10,000 nucleotides of DNA from Candidatus Hydrogenedens sp. (GTDB taxonomy: Bacteria; Hydrogenedentota; Hydrogenedentia; Hydrogenedentales; Hydrogenedentaceae), in contig JAIWNQ010000205.1 in NCBI GenBank assembly GCA_020216745.1, forward strand, positions 1 to 10,000, in the 5' to 3' direction. Shown one piece after another: positions 1-7,365 of this stretch. The position numbers were made by a program, and so were the translations under genes. Position 1 is the stretch's first letter; every line of letters begins with the position of its first letter. The notes below the pieces were generated by a model. The model was not told where the DNA came from, did no database searches, and was given only the letters and a program-made list of their open reading frames with translations.

Positions 1-1
1 G

Positions 2-2032
2 ATAGATTATAAATTTTCACCACATTTTGAATATCGCTTTTTTCTTTCTGACCTGCCTGAATTTAAGATGGATGGTGATAGGAAGGAGGGGTTGCATTTA
101 TCGTTGTCAATACCTGAAAAAGACCTTGTACCAATACCCATTTATAAATGCTTGCAAATTAATGAAGGTACATCTAATACAAAAGAACTCGAAGTGAAAC
201 TATCTTACAAAGGCAATCCTGTATGTTTCACCTCCGAAACAATAAAACGCACCTTTCTAAACTTTATTAAGAGGCAAATTGATTCATATCCTGAACGTAA
301 ATTTTGGATGATTGATACTGGTGATATAGATAACGTTTGTTCGTGTAAGAATTGTCAGGAGTTGGTTAATAACACTGGTGCGATTATCAGTCCTTTGTTA
401 AAAATGTTGAATGATGTCGTTGAAGAAATTGAAAAACTTTATTCGGAAAGAGATCTTAGATTTTGTCTATCTTTGAGGAATTCCTTACGTAAAGCTCCGC
501 AAAATATGCAAGTTCACCAAAAAATATTTCTTGCTTTATCTACGGATACTTGTGATGTGGCGAATTCATTAGATAACCCTACTTCTATTACGAATGCCTG
601 TTTTCTCGATGGTCTGAAAGCATGGTCTAATATAACACCTAATATTCTTATACAATATTATGTAGGGGCTAATTATTATTGTGGGTTATTTCATCAAGTA
701 GAGTTGTTTAATTTCCAAAAAAATATTCAATTATTTGACCATTATCAAGTTCGTGGAATTATTATTTGCACCCCATCACAGAAGGTATTTCCATTTACTG
801 AATTTGGTGCCCTTAAATCATATATTTTGGCAAGGTTGATATGGGATCCCGATTTAATTATAGAGGAGGAGATAAATCGGTTTTTAAGTATATATTATGG
901 TTCGGCAGGTACCAAGTTTGCAGAGTTTTTAAATTATCAGAAGGAGTTTGTTAAGAAAAATAATGTTAGGTGTAGTATTTATCAAAGAGTCCCTTGGTGG
1001 GATGCAGATTATACTACATTTGCAGAAAAAATAATTCAACAAACAATGAATATGACCTTTTATAGTGAGGAGGTTTATAATCGTGTTTTACAAACTACCA
1101 TGCCTCTTTATTATTCATCCTTAGTATGTCCACCAGAAATTCAAATTCAAGAAGACAAAATTATAGAAAACCGAGTTAATACAGCACAGAAAGAATCTTT
1201 TTGGAAGAATATAGATAAGATAGAAGCCTCTTTGCAGAAAGGGTTTTTTGTTTCATATCGCGAGATTGTTCCCAAATGGATTTGTTCCGATACAACATCT
1301 AATCGTTCTTCATCATTCCGCAGGTGTTCTTTAGATAATGAATTTTATACGTTATGGATTGTTCCCGAAAACAGAGGGGCAATTATACGTATGCAAGATA
1401 AATCATCAGGGATAGAATATCTCTCTGCCTTCCAGAAAGGGCTTAATCCATATTTTCTATGGAATGAATATAAGGACATATCAGATTTTAGATGTGGAAT
1501 ACCTTTTGATGGTAAATGCCTTTTGAAAGAATCGGAAAGTAATAAAATTACAATTGAAAAAGACATTGGGGAAGGTGTGTTATTACAACGGAAAATAACA
1601 TTGGGAGATAATCGAGATATTATTTTTGAGTATACCTGTGATAATCAAAACACCAAAGAAGAAATAGTCTCATTTTATATTATCCCACGATTTACGTTAG
1701 ATAGAGACGACAAAATGATAGAAATATGGGGTAACCATAACCAGAGATGGGAAAGGGTAAAACAAATAGATCTTGCATATCAACCGTTTGCTTATACACT
1801 ACAAAATATTATTCAAGAAGACACTACTGGTATAGGAATATACTTTTGCGATAAAGGAGCATTTCTCCAGTTGGAATTGCAACAGTTGTCGTCCGAAAAC
1901 ATTAACTTTTTATTTGATTATTCCTACTATGATGAATATATCTCTCCTATCATGAAAATCCGCTTATCAATTCCGTCCCAACAAATTTCTTCCTTCGCCA
2001 TATATTATCGAACTCGGAAACAAACACCATAA
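2..2032 (+). CDS. DUF4838 domain protein, putative glycan-active enzyme (5' end missing)
   Basis: The reading frame is open from the left edge to the TAA at 2030-2032 (676 codons visible). The first ATG, at 68, is very likely internal, because the 22 codons before it read on without a stop and have no Shine-Dalgarno site before the ATG. Residue numbers here count from the codon at 2-4. The protein matches the DUF4838 pattern: a CxCxxC cluster (C113, C115, C118) after the segment FWMIDTGD, then 'SPLLKMLNDVVEEIEKLY' (130-147), 'KAWSNITPNILIQYYV' (206-221) and the hallmark 'ILARLIWDPDLIIEEEINRF' (275-294) followed by YYG. From about residue 430 the sequence is rich in beta strands and may be a mutarotase-like sandwich (inference). 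DUF4838 proteins are regarded as putative glycoside hydrolases, often with an N-terminal GH20b-like domain; that part would lie outside the window, so a signal peptide cannot be judged. The gene converges with the methyltransferase downstream. It is distinctly AT-rich. The family call is firm; the activity is unknown. Confidence 0.85.
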   Translation: MDYKFSPHFEYRFFLSDLPEFKMDGDRKEGLHLSLSIPEKDLVPIPIYKCLQINEGTSNTKELEVKLSYKGNPVCFTSETIKRTFLNFIKRQIDSYPERKFWMIDTGDIDNVCSCKNCQELVNNTGAIISPLLKMLNDVVEEIEKLYSERDLRFCLSLRNSLRKAPQNMQVHQKIFLALSTDTCDVANSLDNPTSITNACFLDGLKAWSNITPNILIQYYVGANYYCGLFHQVELFNFQKNIQLFDHYQVRGIIICTPSQKVFPFTEFGALKSYILARLIWDPDLIIEEEINRFLSIYYGSAGTKFAEFLNYQKEFVKKNNVRCSIYQRVPWWDADYTTFAEKIIQQTMNMTFYSEEVYNRVLQTTMPLYYSSLVCPPEIQIQEDKIIENRVNTAQKESFWKNIDKIEASLQKGFFVSYREIVPKWICSDTTSNRSSSFRRCSLDNEFYTLWIVPENRGAIIRMQDKSSGIEYLSAFQKGLNPYFLWNEYKDISDFRCGIPFDGKCLLKESESNKITIEKDIGEGVLLQRKITLGDNRDIIFEYTCDNQNTKEEIVSFYIIPRFTLDRDDKMIEIWGNHNQRWERVKQIDLAYQPFAYTLQNIIQEDTTGIGIYFCDKGAFLQLELQQLSSENINFLFDYSYYDEYISPIMKIRLSIPSQQISSFAIYYRTRKQTP

Positions 2033-2090
2033 TATTAAAGTAAAAAAATGCATTCTCTTGATTTAAGTAAATATTTATGCCAACATAATT
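2033..2090. other. Convergent gap, DUF4838 gene / methyltransferase
   Basis: This is a 58-bp AT-rich gap between two stop codons. AAGTAAAA (2038-2045) and TTTTACTT (2089-2096) are complementary, but 43 bases apart and almost without G or C. The gap may end transcription from both sides, but no convincing terminator hairpin is visible. Confidence 0.4.
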
Positions 2091-2774
2091 TTACTTCTCT
2101 TGTTTGGTACCGCCGAATACAGCATATTTGTAATATTTCCAGACGACATCTATTTCAGTGAAACCTACTTCTTCGAGCCATTTGAGGTGTGATATTAATT
2201 TTTCGGGATTGCCTCCTTTGTGGTGTCTGCCCAACCATTTCTTATTTATTTCTTCATCTGAAATTGATTGAGCCATAAAGTTTTTCCAATTTGACATATA
2301 TAGCTTTTCGAGATGTTCATTGGAACCTATAACAACATCCGCATTGTAAAACACACCTCCATTTGTTAAATTCATGAACACCTTATGATAAAACTGTTTT
2401 TTATCGTTCCCTAAGTGATGTAAGGATAATGAAGAAATAACAACGTCGTATTTTCTGTCAAACTCAAATTCTGCAAAATCACATAAAATATATGAAATAT
2501 CCTCATAGCATGCTAACTTCGCTTTTGCCATTTGAATCATATTCTCTGCAAAATCGAGGCATGTTATTTTTGCATTGCGACATTTTTCTTTTACCTTTTT
2601 TGCTATTGTTCCTGTTCCACAACCTATGTCAATGACGTGAATAGGTATTTCTATTTCATAAGGAATGGCTAACAGTAATGCCTCAATCATTTCTTCATAA
2701 TGTGGAATTAGGTTTAATACGATCTGGTCATATTTTTTTGCTTCTTCTTCAAAATGTTCTTTCATTGTTTCCAT
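2091..2774 (-). CDS. Class I SAM-dependent methyltransferase
   Basis: This 227-residue soluble protein has a class I (Rossmann-fold) methyltransferase core. Motif I is VIDIGCGTG at 47-55, the acidic residue expected to hold the SAM ribose is D74 (TCLDFAENM), motif II is around D99, and 'DVVISSLSLHHL' at 110-121 is the usual motif IV region. A conserved-looking tail, WKYYKYAVFGG (212-222), and the segment FYNADVV (142-148) resemble small Methyltransf_25/11-type enzymes of unassigned substrate. The ATG at 2774 is chosen because GGAG lies 7 bases upstream on the minus strand; the next ATG, three codons in, would sit too far from that site. The gene converges with the DUF4838 gene (58-bp gap) and diverges from the oxidoreductase cluster (240-bp gap), so it is probably transcribed alone. 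The methyl acceptor (small molecule, RNA or protein) cannot be deduced. Confidence 0.88.
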   Translation of the reverse strand: METMKEHFEEEAKKYDQIVLNLIPHYEEMIEALLLAIPYEIEIPIHVIDIGCGTGTIAKKVKEKCRNAKITCLDFAENMIQMAKAKLACYEDISYILCDFAEFEFDRKYDVVISSLSLHHLGNDKKQFYHKVFMNLTNGGVFYNADVVIGSNEHLEKLYMSNWKNFMAQSISDEEINKKWLGRHHKGGNPEKLISHLKWLEEVGFTEIDVVWKYYKYAVFGGTKQEK

Positions 2775-3014
2775 AGAGATTCTCCAGTATCTTGTTTTCT
2801 TACGATGTAAACATTATCTTCATAAGTAATACACTCACCTTATATTTTTGGTTTTAAGTCGAAAGGGAGGTATTTTAACAATTTTTATAATATCATTCAC
2901 AAAGTTTTATTTGGTATTTGAATCAAAAGTAGTTATAATAATATATGTTTTAAAATATGTAAAAAAGTTTAAGTTCTTTCAATAACATTAACCATTAATT
3001 GAAGGGAGCGTTTT
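2775..3014. other. Divergent intergenic region, methyltransferase / sugar oxidoreductase cluster
   Basis: This is 240 bp of AT-rich DNA between two divergent start codons. It should hold promoters for both directions. A good plus-strand promoter candidate is listed separately. A purine-rich, Shine-Dalgarno-like run (AAAGGGAGG, about 2861-2869) is not followed by a start codon. No RNA gene or long repeat was seen, and no convincing minus-strand promoter could be picked by eye. Confidence 0.6.
2911..2939 (+). promoter_or_regulatory. Candidate sigma70-type promoter for the oxidoreductase cluster
   Basis: TTGGTA (2911-2916) and a consensus TATAAT (2934-2939) are separated by 17 bp, the ideal spacing for housekeeping sigma factors. 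Transcription would begin near 2946, leaving a leader of roughly 70 bases before the ATG at 3015. The region is AT-rich, so a chance match is possible, but the location directly upstream of a three-gene cluster supports it. No operator could be recognised. Confidence 0.45.
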
Positions 3015-4184
3015 ATGGCTAAAAAGACAGTAAATGTAGCGATGATCGGTGGTGCGTTTATGGGAAAGACGCACAGCAACGCATGGCGTAAAGTAGCGAT
3101 GTTTTTTGACCCGCCTGTGAAGCCCGTGATGAAAGTTATGTGTGACAAAGATCCAAATGCATTGAAGAATGCGGAACGGTATGGTTGGCAGGAGACATCG
3201 GACAACTGGGAAGAAGTGGTTAATCGTCCTGACATTGATGTGGTTGATATTTGCACACCGAACTTCCTTCATCCTCCAATTGCCATTGCGGCGGCGAAAG
3301 CAGGTAAAGCGATTGTATGTGAAAAACCGTTAGCCAATACATTGGCAGAAGCGAAACAGATGTTGGATGCAGTTAAAAAAGCTGGCGTGCGTAATATGTG
3401 TGGTTTCTCTTATCGTTTTGCTCCTGCAGTACAGACAATTAAACAATTAGTTTCCAAAGGGCAATTAGGTGATATTTTCCATTTTCGTGCGGCATATCAA
3501 CAAGATTGGATTGTTGACCCTGATTTTCCAATGGTGTGGCGTTTGAAGAAAAAGCATACGGGCTCAGGTGCATTAGGTGATATTGGTGCTCATATTACTG
3601 ATTTGTGCCATTTTCTTGTTGGTCAAGTATGCGAAGTTGCTGGAACGATGGAAACCTTTATTAAGAAACGGATTGTTCCTGAGAGTGATGTGGGAGCATG
3701 GGGAGCCAAAGGTGGTAAAGGGAAGAAAGTTTACGACACTGTTGATGTCGATGATGCAGTGATATATGTAGCACGAATTCAGGGCAAAAATACTTTGGCG
3801 ACCTTCGAAGCAACACGGTTTGCTCCAGGACGCAGAAACTACAACAGTATCGAAATTTATGGAAGTAAGGGCTCGGTATTGTGGAATCAGGAAGAGATGA
3901 ATGAATTTCATTATTTCAATCGTAGCGATCCACCTACATTACAAGGCTTCCGTAAAGTCCAAGCATGTGATATGGGTCATCCGTATGTACATGCATGGTG
4001 GCCACCTGGACATATTATTGGTTATGAACATCTTTTTGTTCATGAGATGTATGAGTTCCTCTGCAGTTTAGCCAGTAAGAAGATAAACTATCCCACATTT
4101 GAAGATGCGGTTAAATGTCAGGCGGTATTGGATGCGGTTGAGCGTGCATCTGCATCGAAGAAGTGGGAAAAAGTGGCAATTTAG
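3015..4184 (+). CDS. Gfo/Idh/MocA oxidoreductase, levoglucosan/inositol dehydrogenase-like
   Basis: This 389-residue cytoplasmic NAD(P)-dependent sugar dehydrogenase has an N-terminal Rossmann domain (about 1-125) with the nucleotide-binding turn IGGAFMG (11-17); alanine takes the place of the usual second glycine. The family EKP motif is at 103-105, with K104 the expected catalytic lysine. The C-terminal Gfo/Idh/MocA sheet domain carries GDIGAHITD, giving the D189-x3-H193 pair typical of sugar C3 or inositol dehydrogenases. Other segments (YQQDW 161-165, GSGALGD 183-189, VDVDDAV 243-249, EATRFAPGR 265-273) recall, from memory, levoglucosan dehydrogenase (LgdA)-type enzymes. The start is backed by GGGAG at 3004-3008, 6 bases before the ATG. 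It heads a same-strand cluster and is followed after 39 bp by a TIM-barrel gene. The likely reaction is NAD-dependent oxidation of a sugar or glycoside hydroxyl, plausibly at C3. The exact substrate is inferred, not shown; myo-inositol or a scyllo-inositol relative remains possible. Confidence 0.9.
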   Translation: MAKKTVNVAMIGGAFMGKTHSNAWRKVAMFFDPPVKPVMKVMCDKDPNALKNAERYGWQETSDNWEEVVNRPDIDVVDICTPNFLHPPIAIAAAKAGKAIVCEKPLANTLAEAKQMLDAVKKAGVRNMCGFSYRFAPAVQTIKQLVSKGQLGDIFHFRAAYQQDWIVDPDFPMVWRLKKKHTGSGALGDIGAHITDLCHFLVGQVCEVAGTMETFIKKRIVPESDVGAWGAKGGKGKKVYDTVDVDDAVIYVARIQGKNTLATFEATRFAPGRRNYNSIEIYGSKGSVLWNQEEMNEFHYFNRSDPPTLQGFRKVQACDMGHPYVHAWWPPGHIIGYEHLFVHEMYEFLCSLASKKINYPTFEDAVKCQAVLDAVERASASKKWEKVAI

Positions 4185-4223
4185 TTCCGTCAATAAAACA
4201 TATTAATAAAAGGAGAATGGAAT

Positions 4224-5186
4224 ATGAAATTAGGTATGTTAACGGTAATGTTTGGTGGGACACCATTAAAAGACGTCCTTGAAATTATACGTCCTCTACA
4301 ACTTCAATGTGTCGAATTAGGGACAGGGAATTATCCTGGTGGTGCCCATGCTCCCGTGAAGGAATTATTATCCTCAAAACCCAAGCGAGATGAATTAAAA
4401 GCATTGTTGAAAGGAGAAGGTCTGGAAATCAGTGCTTTGAGTTGCCACGGCAATTGTTTACATCCCGACCCTGATTTTGCAAAGAAAAATCGTGAAGTGC
4501 AAACAGATACAATCAGATTAGCCCACGAATTGGGTGTTAAAGTTGTCATTGACTTTTCTGGTTGTCCTGGTTCTGACCCAACCGCCAAGAAACCGAATTG
4601 GGTAACTTGTGCATGGCCACCAGATTATCTGGATATATTAAAATGGCAATGGGAAGAAGTAGCCATTCCTTATTGGTCGAAACAAGCCAAATTTGCACGT
4701 GACCATGGTGTTAACTTAGCATTTGAGATGCATCCTGGTTTCCTTGTTTATAATACAGAAACATTATTAAAACTTCGCAAATCCTGTGGAAATAACATCG
4801 GTGCCAATTTAGATCCAAGCCATTTATTCTGGCAAGGCATGGACCCCTGTGCTGTTGTTCGTGTATTGGGTAAAGCCATATTCCACGTGCACGCTAAAGA
4901 CTCAAAAATTGATGCAACAAACACTATGGTCAATGGTGTGTTAGACACGAAACATTATGGAGATGAAATTCATCGCTCGTGGATATTCCGCACATGTGGC
5001 TACGGGCACAGTTTAGAATGGTGGAAAGATTTCTTCTCGAACCTACGTATGGTAGGTTATGATGGTGCTATCAGTATTGAACATGAAGATAGTTTGATGT
5101 CCAATCGTGAAGGTTTGACCAAAGCAGTTGAATTTTTGAAACAAGCAATTATTGCGGAAAAACCGACTGCAATGACTTGGGCATAA
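4224..5186 (+). CDS. Sugar phosphate isomerase/epimerase-like TIM barrel protein
   Basis: This 320-residue protein belongs to the xylose isomerase-like TIM barrel (AP endonuclease 2) superfamily. The N-terminal strand MKLGMLTVMFG and 'ELGTGNYPGGAH' (31-42) are the usual first strands. The expected metal ligands are visible: E168 (EMHPG), D197 (NLDPSH), H223 (HVHAKD, with H221 nearby) and E286 (ISIEHED). These metal sites serve isomerases and epimerases, and also the beta-eliminase/hydratase enzymes of 3-keto-sugar pathways. Because it sits between two Gfo/Idh/MocA oxidoreductases, a role acting on a keto-sugar made by the first one is the most economical reading (inference). GGAG at 4212-4215 lies 8 bases before the ATG. 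It is probably co-transcribed with the upstream dehydrogenase; a stem-loop lies just after its stop codon. The name given by homology should not be taken to mean that its substrate is phosphorylated. Confidence 0.9.
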   Translation: MKLGMLTVMFGGTPLKDVLEIIRPLQLQCVELGTGNYPGGAHAPVKELLSSKPKRDELKALLKGEGLEISALSCHGNCLHPDPDFAKKNREVQTDTIRLAHELGVKVVIDFSGCPGSDPTAKKPNWVTCAWPPDYLDILKWQWEEVAIPYWSKQAKFARDHGVNLAFEMHPGFLVYNTETLLKLRKSCGNNIGANLDPSHLFWQGMDPCAVVRVLGKAIFHVHAKDSKIDATNTMVNGVLDTKHYGDEIHRSWIFRTCGYGHSLEWWKDFFSNLRMVGYDGAISIEHEDSLMSNREGLTKAVEFLKQAIIAEKPTAMTWA

Positions 5187-5201
5187 AACTTTTTTAAACG
5201 T

Positions 5202-5226
5202 GGGAGAGTCTAAATAAGACTCTCCC
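5202..5226 (+). terminator. Perfect 10-bp stem-loop, possible terminator or attenuator
   Basis: GGGAGAGTCT (5202-5211) pairs without mismatch to AGACTCTCCC (5217-5226) around a 5-base AAATA loop. It starts 15 bases after the TIM-barrel gene stop and ends 42 bases before the next ATG. The run of T that would make it a textbook intrinsic terminator is displaced (only TT follows directly; six T lie at 5235-5240). It may therefore be a partial terminator, an mRNA-stabilising 3' hairpin, or an attenuator that lowers expression of the downstream reductase. A T-run also precedes it at about 5190-5196 (an A-run on the minus strand). Confidence 0.6.
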
Positions 5227-5268
5227 TTAACTCACTTTTTTAGAACTCTTTAGTAAGGAGGATTTGTC

Positions 5269-6267
5269 ATGGCTATTCAAGTAGGTATCATTGGATTAGG
5301 GATGATGGGGAAAGTGCATTTTGACACTTACAACAAATTAAAAGGTGTAAAAGTGGTGGCGGTATGTGATACGGATGAGAAGAAAAGGAGAGGGAATATT
5401 GGTCCTTTTGGTTCTTTGGACTTGAGCAAAGTTAAGGTTTACTCTAAACCAGAAGAGATACTCAATGACCCGCAAATAGATGTGCTTGATATAACATTAC
5501 CTACTCCAGCCCATGCTTCCATAGCCATTCAAGCATTCCAAACGGGTAAACATGTTATATGTGAAAAGCCAATGGCACGAACATCCTCCGAAGCGATGGA
5601 AATGATTAAATCTGCAAAGAAGAACAAAAAACATTTATATATTGCTCACTGCATCCGTTTTTGGCCATCTTATGTCGTAGCTAAAGAGTTAATAGAGAGT
5701 GGTAAATATGGTAAAGTGCTCACTGCAAAATTTACCCGCGTTAGTGGACTACCTAACTGGAGTTGGCAGAACTGGCTTCAGACCGCATCTCAATCAGGAA
5801 GATGTGCCTTAGATCTGCATATTCATGATGCAGATTTTGTCCGCTATCTATTCGGCAAACCTAAGACAGTCCAAAGTATCGGTGCAAGCCTTGCACAAGG
5901 CGGTGTAGACCACATCATTACAAGTTATAACTATCCAGAACGGCAATGGGTTGTCGCCGAAGGAGCATGGGAATATAGTACAACCTACCCATTTTCAATG
6001 ACGTTCACTATTGCTATGGAGCAAGGCACATTAGAAATGTCGCGAAACCTTGCTCTGACGTGGTACCCAAATCGTGGTAAACCGAAGGCTATCAAGGTTC
6101 TCAAAGGCGATGGATACGAAGGAGAATTGAGGCATTTTCTGGAATGCCTTCAAAAAGACCGCGACTCGGATATTATTCCACCCGAAGAGGCATATAAAAC
6201 ACTTTTATTAATAGAAGCGGAATTAGAATCTATCAAGACACAGCGACCTGTTTCTGTTCGCGGTTAG
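5269..6267 (+). CDS. Gfo/Idh/MocA family oxidoreductase, second of the cluster
   Basis: This 332-residue NAD(P)-dependent oxidoreductase has a canonical Rossmann turn, GLGMMG (9-14), the EKP motif at 99-101 with K100 as the expected catalytic lysine, and LDLHIHDAD (181-189), which supplies the D182-x3-H186 pair in the C-terminal domain. The usual late segment GYEGELRHFLECL (282-294) is present and the length is normal. It is only a distant paralogue of the first oxidoreductase: it lacks the YQQDW and WPPGH regions and is 57 residues shorter. A strong GGAGG site precedes the ATG. The 82-bp gap from the TIM-barrel gene contains a stem-loop, so it may be transcribed at a different level. In a 3-keto-sugar scheme this enzyme would be the reductase that returns a keto-sugar to the alcohol, regenerating the cofactor (inference). 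It could also be a second dehydrogenase with a different substrate. Confidence 0.9.
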   Translation: MAIQVGIIGLGMMGKVHFDTYNKLKGVKVVAVCDTDEKKRRGNIGPFGSLDLSKVKVYSKPEEILNDPQIDVLDITLPTPAHASIAIQAFQTGKHVICEKPMARTSSEAMEMIKSAKKNKKHLYIAHCIRFWPSYVVAKELIESGKYGKVLTAKFTRVSGLPNWSWQNWLQTASQSGRCALDLHIHDADFVRYLFGKPKTVQSIGASLAQGGVDHIITSYNYPERQWVVAEGAWEYSTTYPFSMTFTIAMEQGTLEMSRNLALTWYPNRGKPKAIKVLKGDGYEGELRHFLECLQKDRDSDIIPPEEAYKTLLLIEAELESIKTQRPVSVRG

Positions 6268-6391
6268 AGATATTTAGTTAGATAATTCGGTTTACAAATA
6301 TTTTTAAGTTCACAATTTTTATATTTTTGTTTTAATAAATATGCATCTTTTCTATAAAAATTTCTTCGCCCTATTCTGCTAAAGATTTCAC
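6268..6391. other. Convergent intergenic gap, oxidoreductase / mrr
   Basis: This is 124 bp of very AT-rich DNA between the ends of two converging genes. Runs of T and A are frequent, but no stem with several G-C pairs was found, so no intrinsic terminator can be named for either gene. Confidence 0.5.
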
Positions 6392-7324
6392 TTAATAACC
6401 TTCAAAATAATCAAGGTCAACTTTAAATATTTCAATTGGTATATGCGTTCGCACACCTATTCTATATTTCATCATATAATCTACCAATTTATCTCCATCA
6501 ATCAATATTAATTTAAAGTCAGACAAATTACCTGCATATTTCACAGCTTCTTCTGTAAATTTAGAGGTGGTAATGAACACACCTTTCTTGCTTCCTTTAC
6601 CATGTAGGACACCTACAAAAGACTGTAGTTCTTTCCTCCCAACAATTGCAGAATTCCAACGTTTTGCTTGAATATAAATATTATCTAAACCAAGCACATC
6701 TTGTTTAATAACACCATCAACACCTTCATCATTTGATCTGCCAAGGTGCTGGCTTGCTTCTTCGTACGAACCACCATATCCCATCTTGACAAGGACATCT
6801 ACTACCAGTTTTTCAAAGGCGGTTGGGGATAGGTTCAAAATAATTTCTTTAAGTTCATCCTTCGTTAAGGAGTTTAATAATTCTACATTCTCTTGCACTA
6901 ATTCCTCAGGTGATTTATTTGATACATTATCTAAGACTAACGTATCAGACATCTCTTCTGATGAAAATTTCGAGTTCTGATACCAATCTCTAAACTCCTG
7001 AAAATTATCTATAAGATATTTGTTGTTAATATTCTCAGGATTTTTTGAAAGGACTTCCAATCCCCTATCTGTAATTTTCCAGTATCCCACTCGCCCTCTT
7101 CGTTCCGATTCAACAAGACGCGCTGCTTTCAGATAGCTCTTTGCCCAACTAATACGACCGTAAAATATCTTTTGTTTATTTCCCTTAAATGTTAAATCCT
7201 TCTCATCCTCAGTTAATTTGAAATAATTGGCAAGCGAGTTTTCAACGTCTTCGACAGTATGCTCTTTACCATCGGAAAGGACTTTCAATAACGGCAACAT
7301 AATAAATTGATAATCAGGTATCAT
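6392..7324 (-). CDS. mrr: Mrr-type restriction endonuclease (type IV-like)
   Basis: The protein has 310 residues, close to the usual length for full Mrr proteins. The N-terminal part (about 1-95) is the Mrr_N winged-helix DNA-binding domain, with WAKSYLKAARLVES and RGRVGYWKITDRGLEVL. After a helical linker, the C-terminal PD-(D/E)xK-type Mrr_cat domain begins at FEKLVVDVLVKMGYGG (170-185). The catalytic set is visible as D203 (EGVDG) and Q219-x-K221 (IYIQAKRW), the QxK variant typical of Mrr. FVGVLHGKGSKKGVFITT (236-253) is also a family hallmark. Such enzymes cut DNA carrying foreign methylation and act in defence. AGGA lies 8 bases before the ATG on the minus strand. There is no adjacent methyltransferase or specificity gene of a classical restriction system; the nearest methyltransferase, at 2091-2774, shows no DNA-methylase motif. 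It lies 41 bp downstream of glpK on the same strand and may be read through from it. Confidence 0.9.
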   Translation of the reverse strand: MIPDYQFIMLPLLKVLSDGKEHTVEDVENSLANYFKLTEDEKDLTFKGNKQKIFYGRISWAKSYLKAARLVESERRGRVGYWKITDRGLEVLSKNPENINNKYLIDNFQEFRDWYQNSKFSSEEMSDTLVLDNVSNKSPEELVQENVELLNSLTKDELKEIILNLSPTAFEKLVVDVLVKMGYGGSYEEASQHLGRSNDEGVDGVIKQDVLGLDNIYIQAKRWNSAIVGRKELQSFVGVLHGKGSKKGVFITTSKFTEEAVKYAGNLSDFKLILIDGDKLVDYMMKYRIGVRTHIPIEIFKVDLDYFEGY

Positions 7325-7365
7325 TTTTAATTCCTAATAATTTATATATAATGTTTATTTTAATA

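Noticed and set aside
68..70. ATG as the true start of the DUF4838 gene
   Set aside because: The frame is open upstream to the window edge, there is no ribosome site, and much of the expected N-terminal region would be missing.
2068..2077. TAAATATTTA palindrome in the convergent gap
   Set aside because: It is pure A/T and expected by chance in such DNA; not stable enough for a terminator.
2969..3911. Minus-strand open frames overlapping the first oxidoreductase
   Set aside because: They lie antisense to a clearly coding gene and their products are low in recognisable features.
5227..5268. Independent promoter for the second oxidoreductase
   Set aside because: TTAACT could serve as a weak -35, but no acceptable -10 hexamer lies at the right distance.
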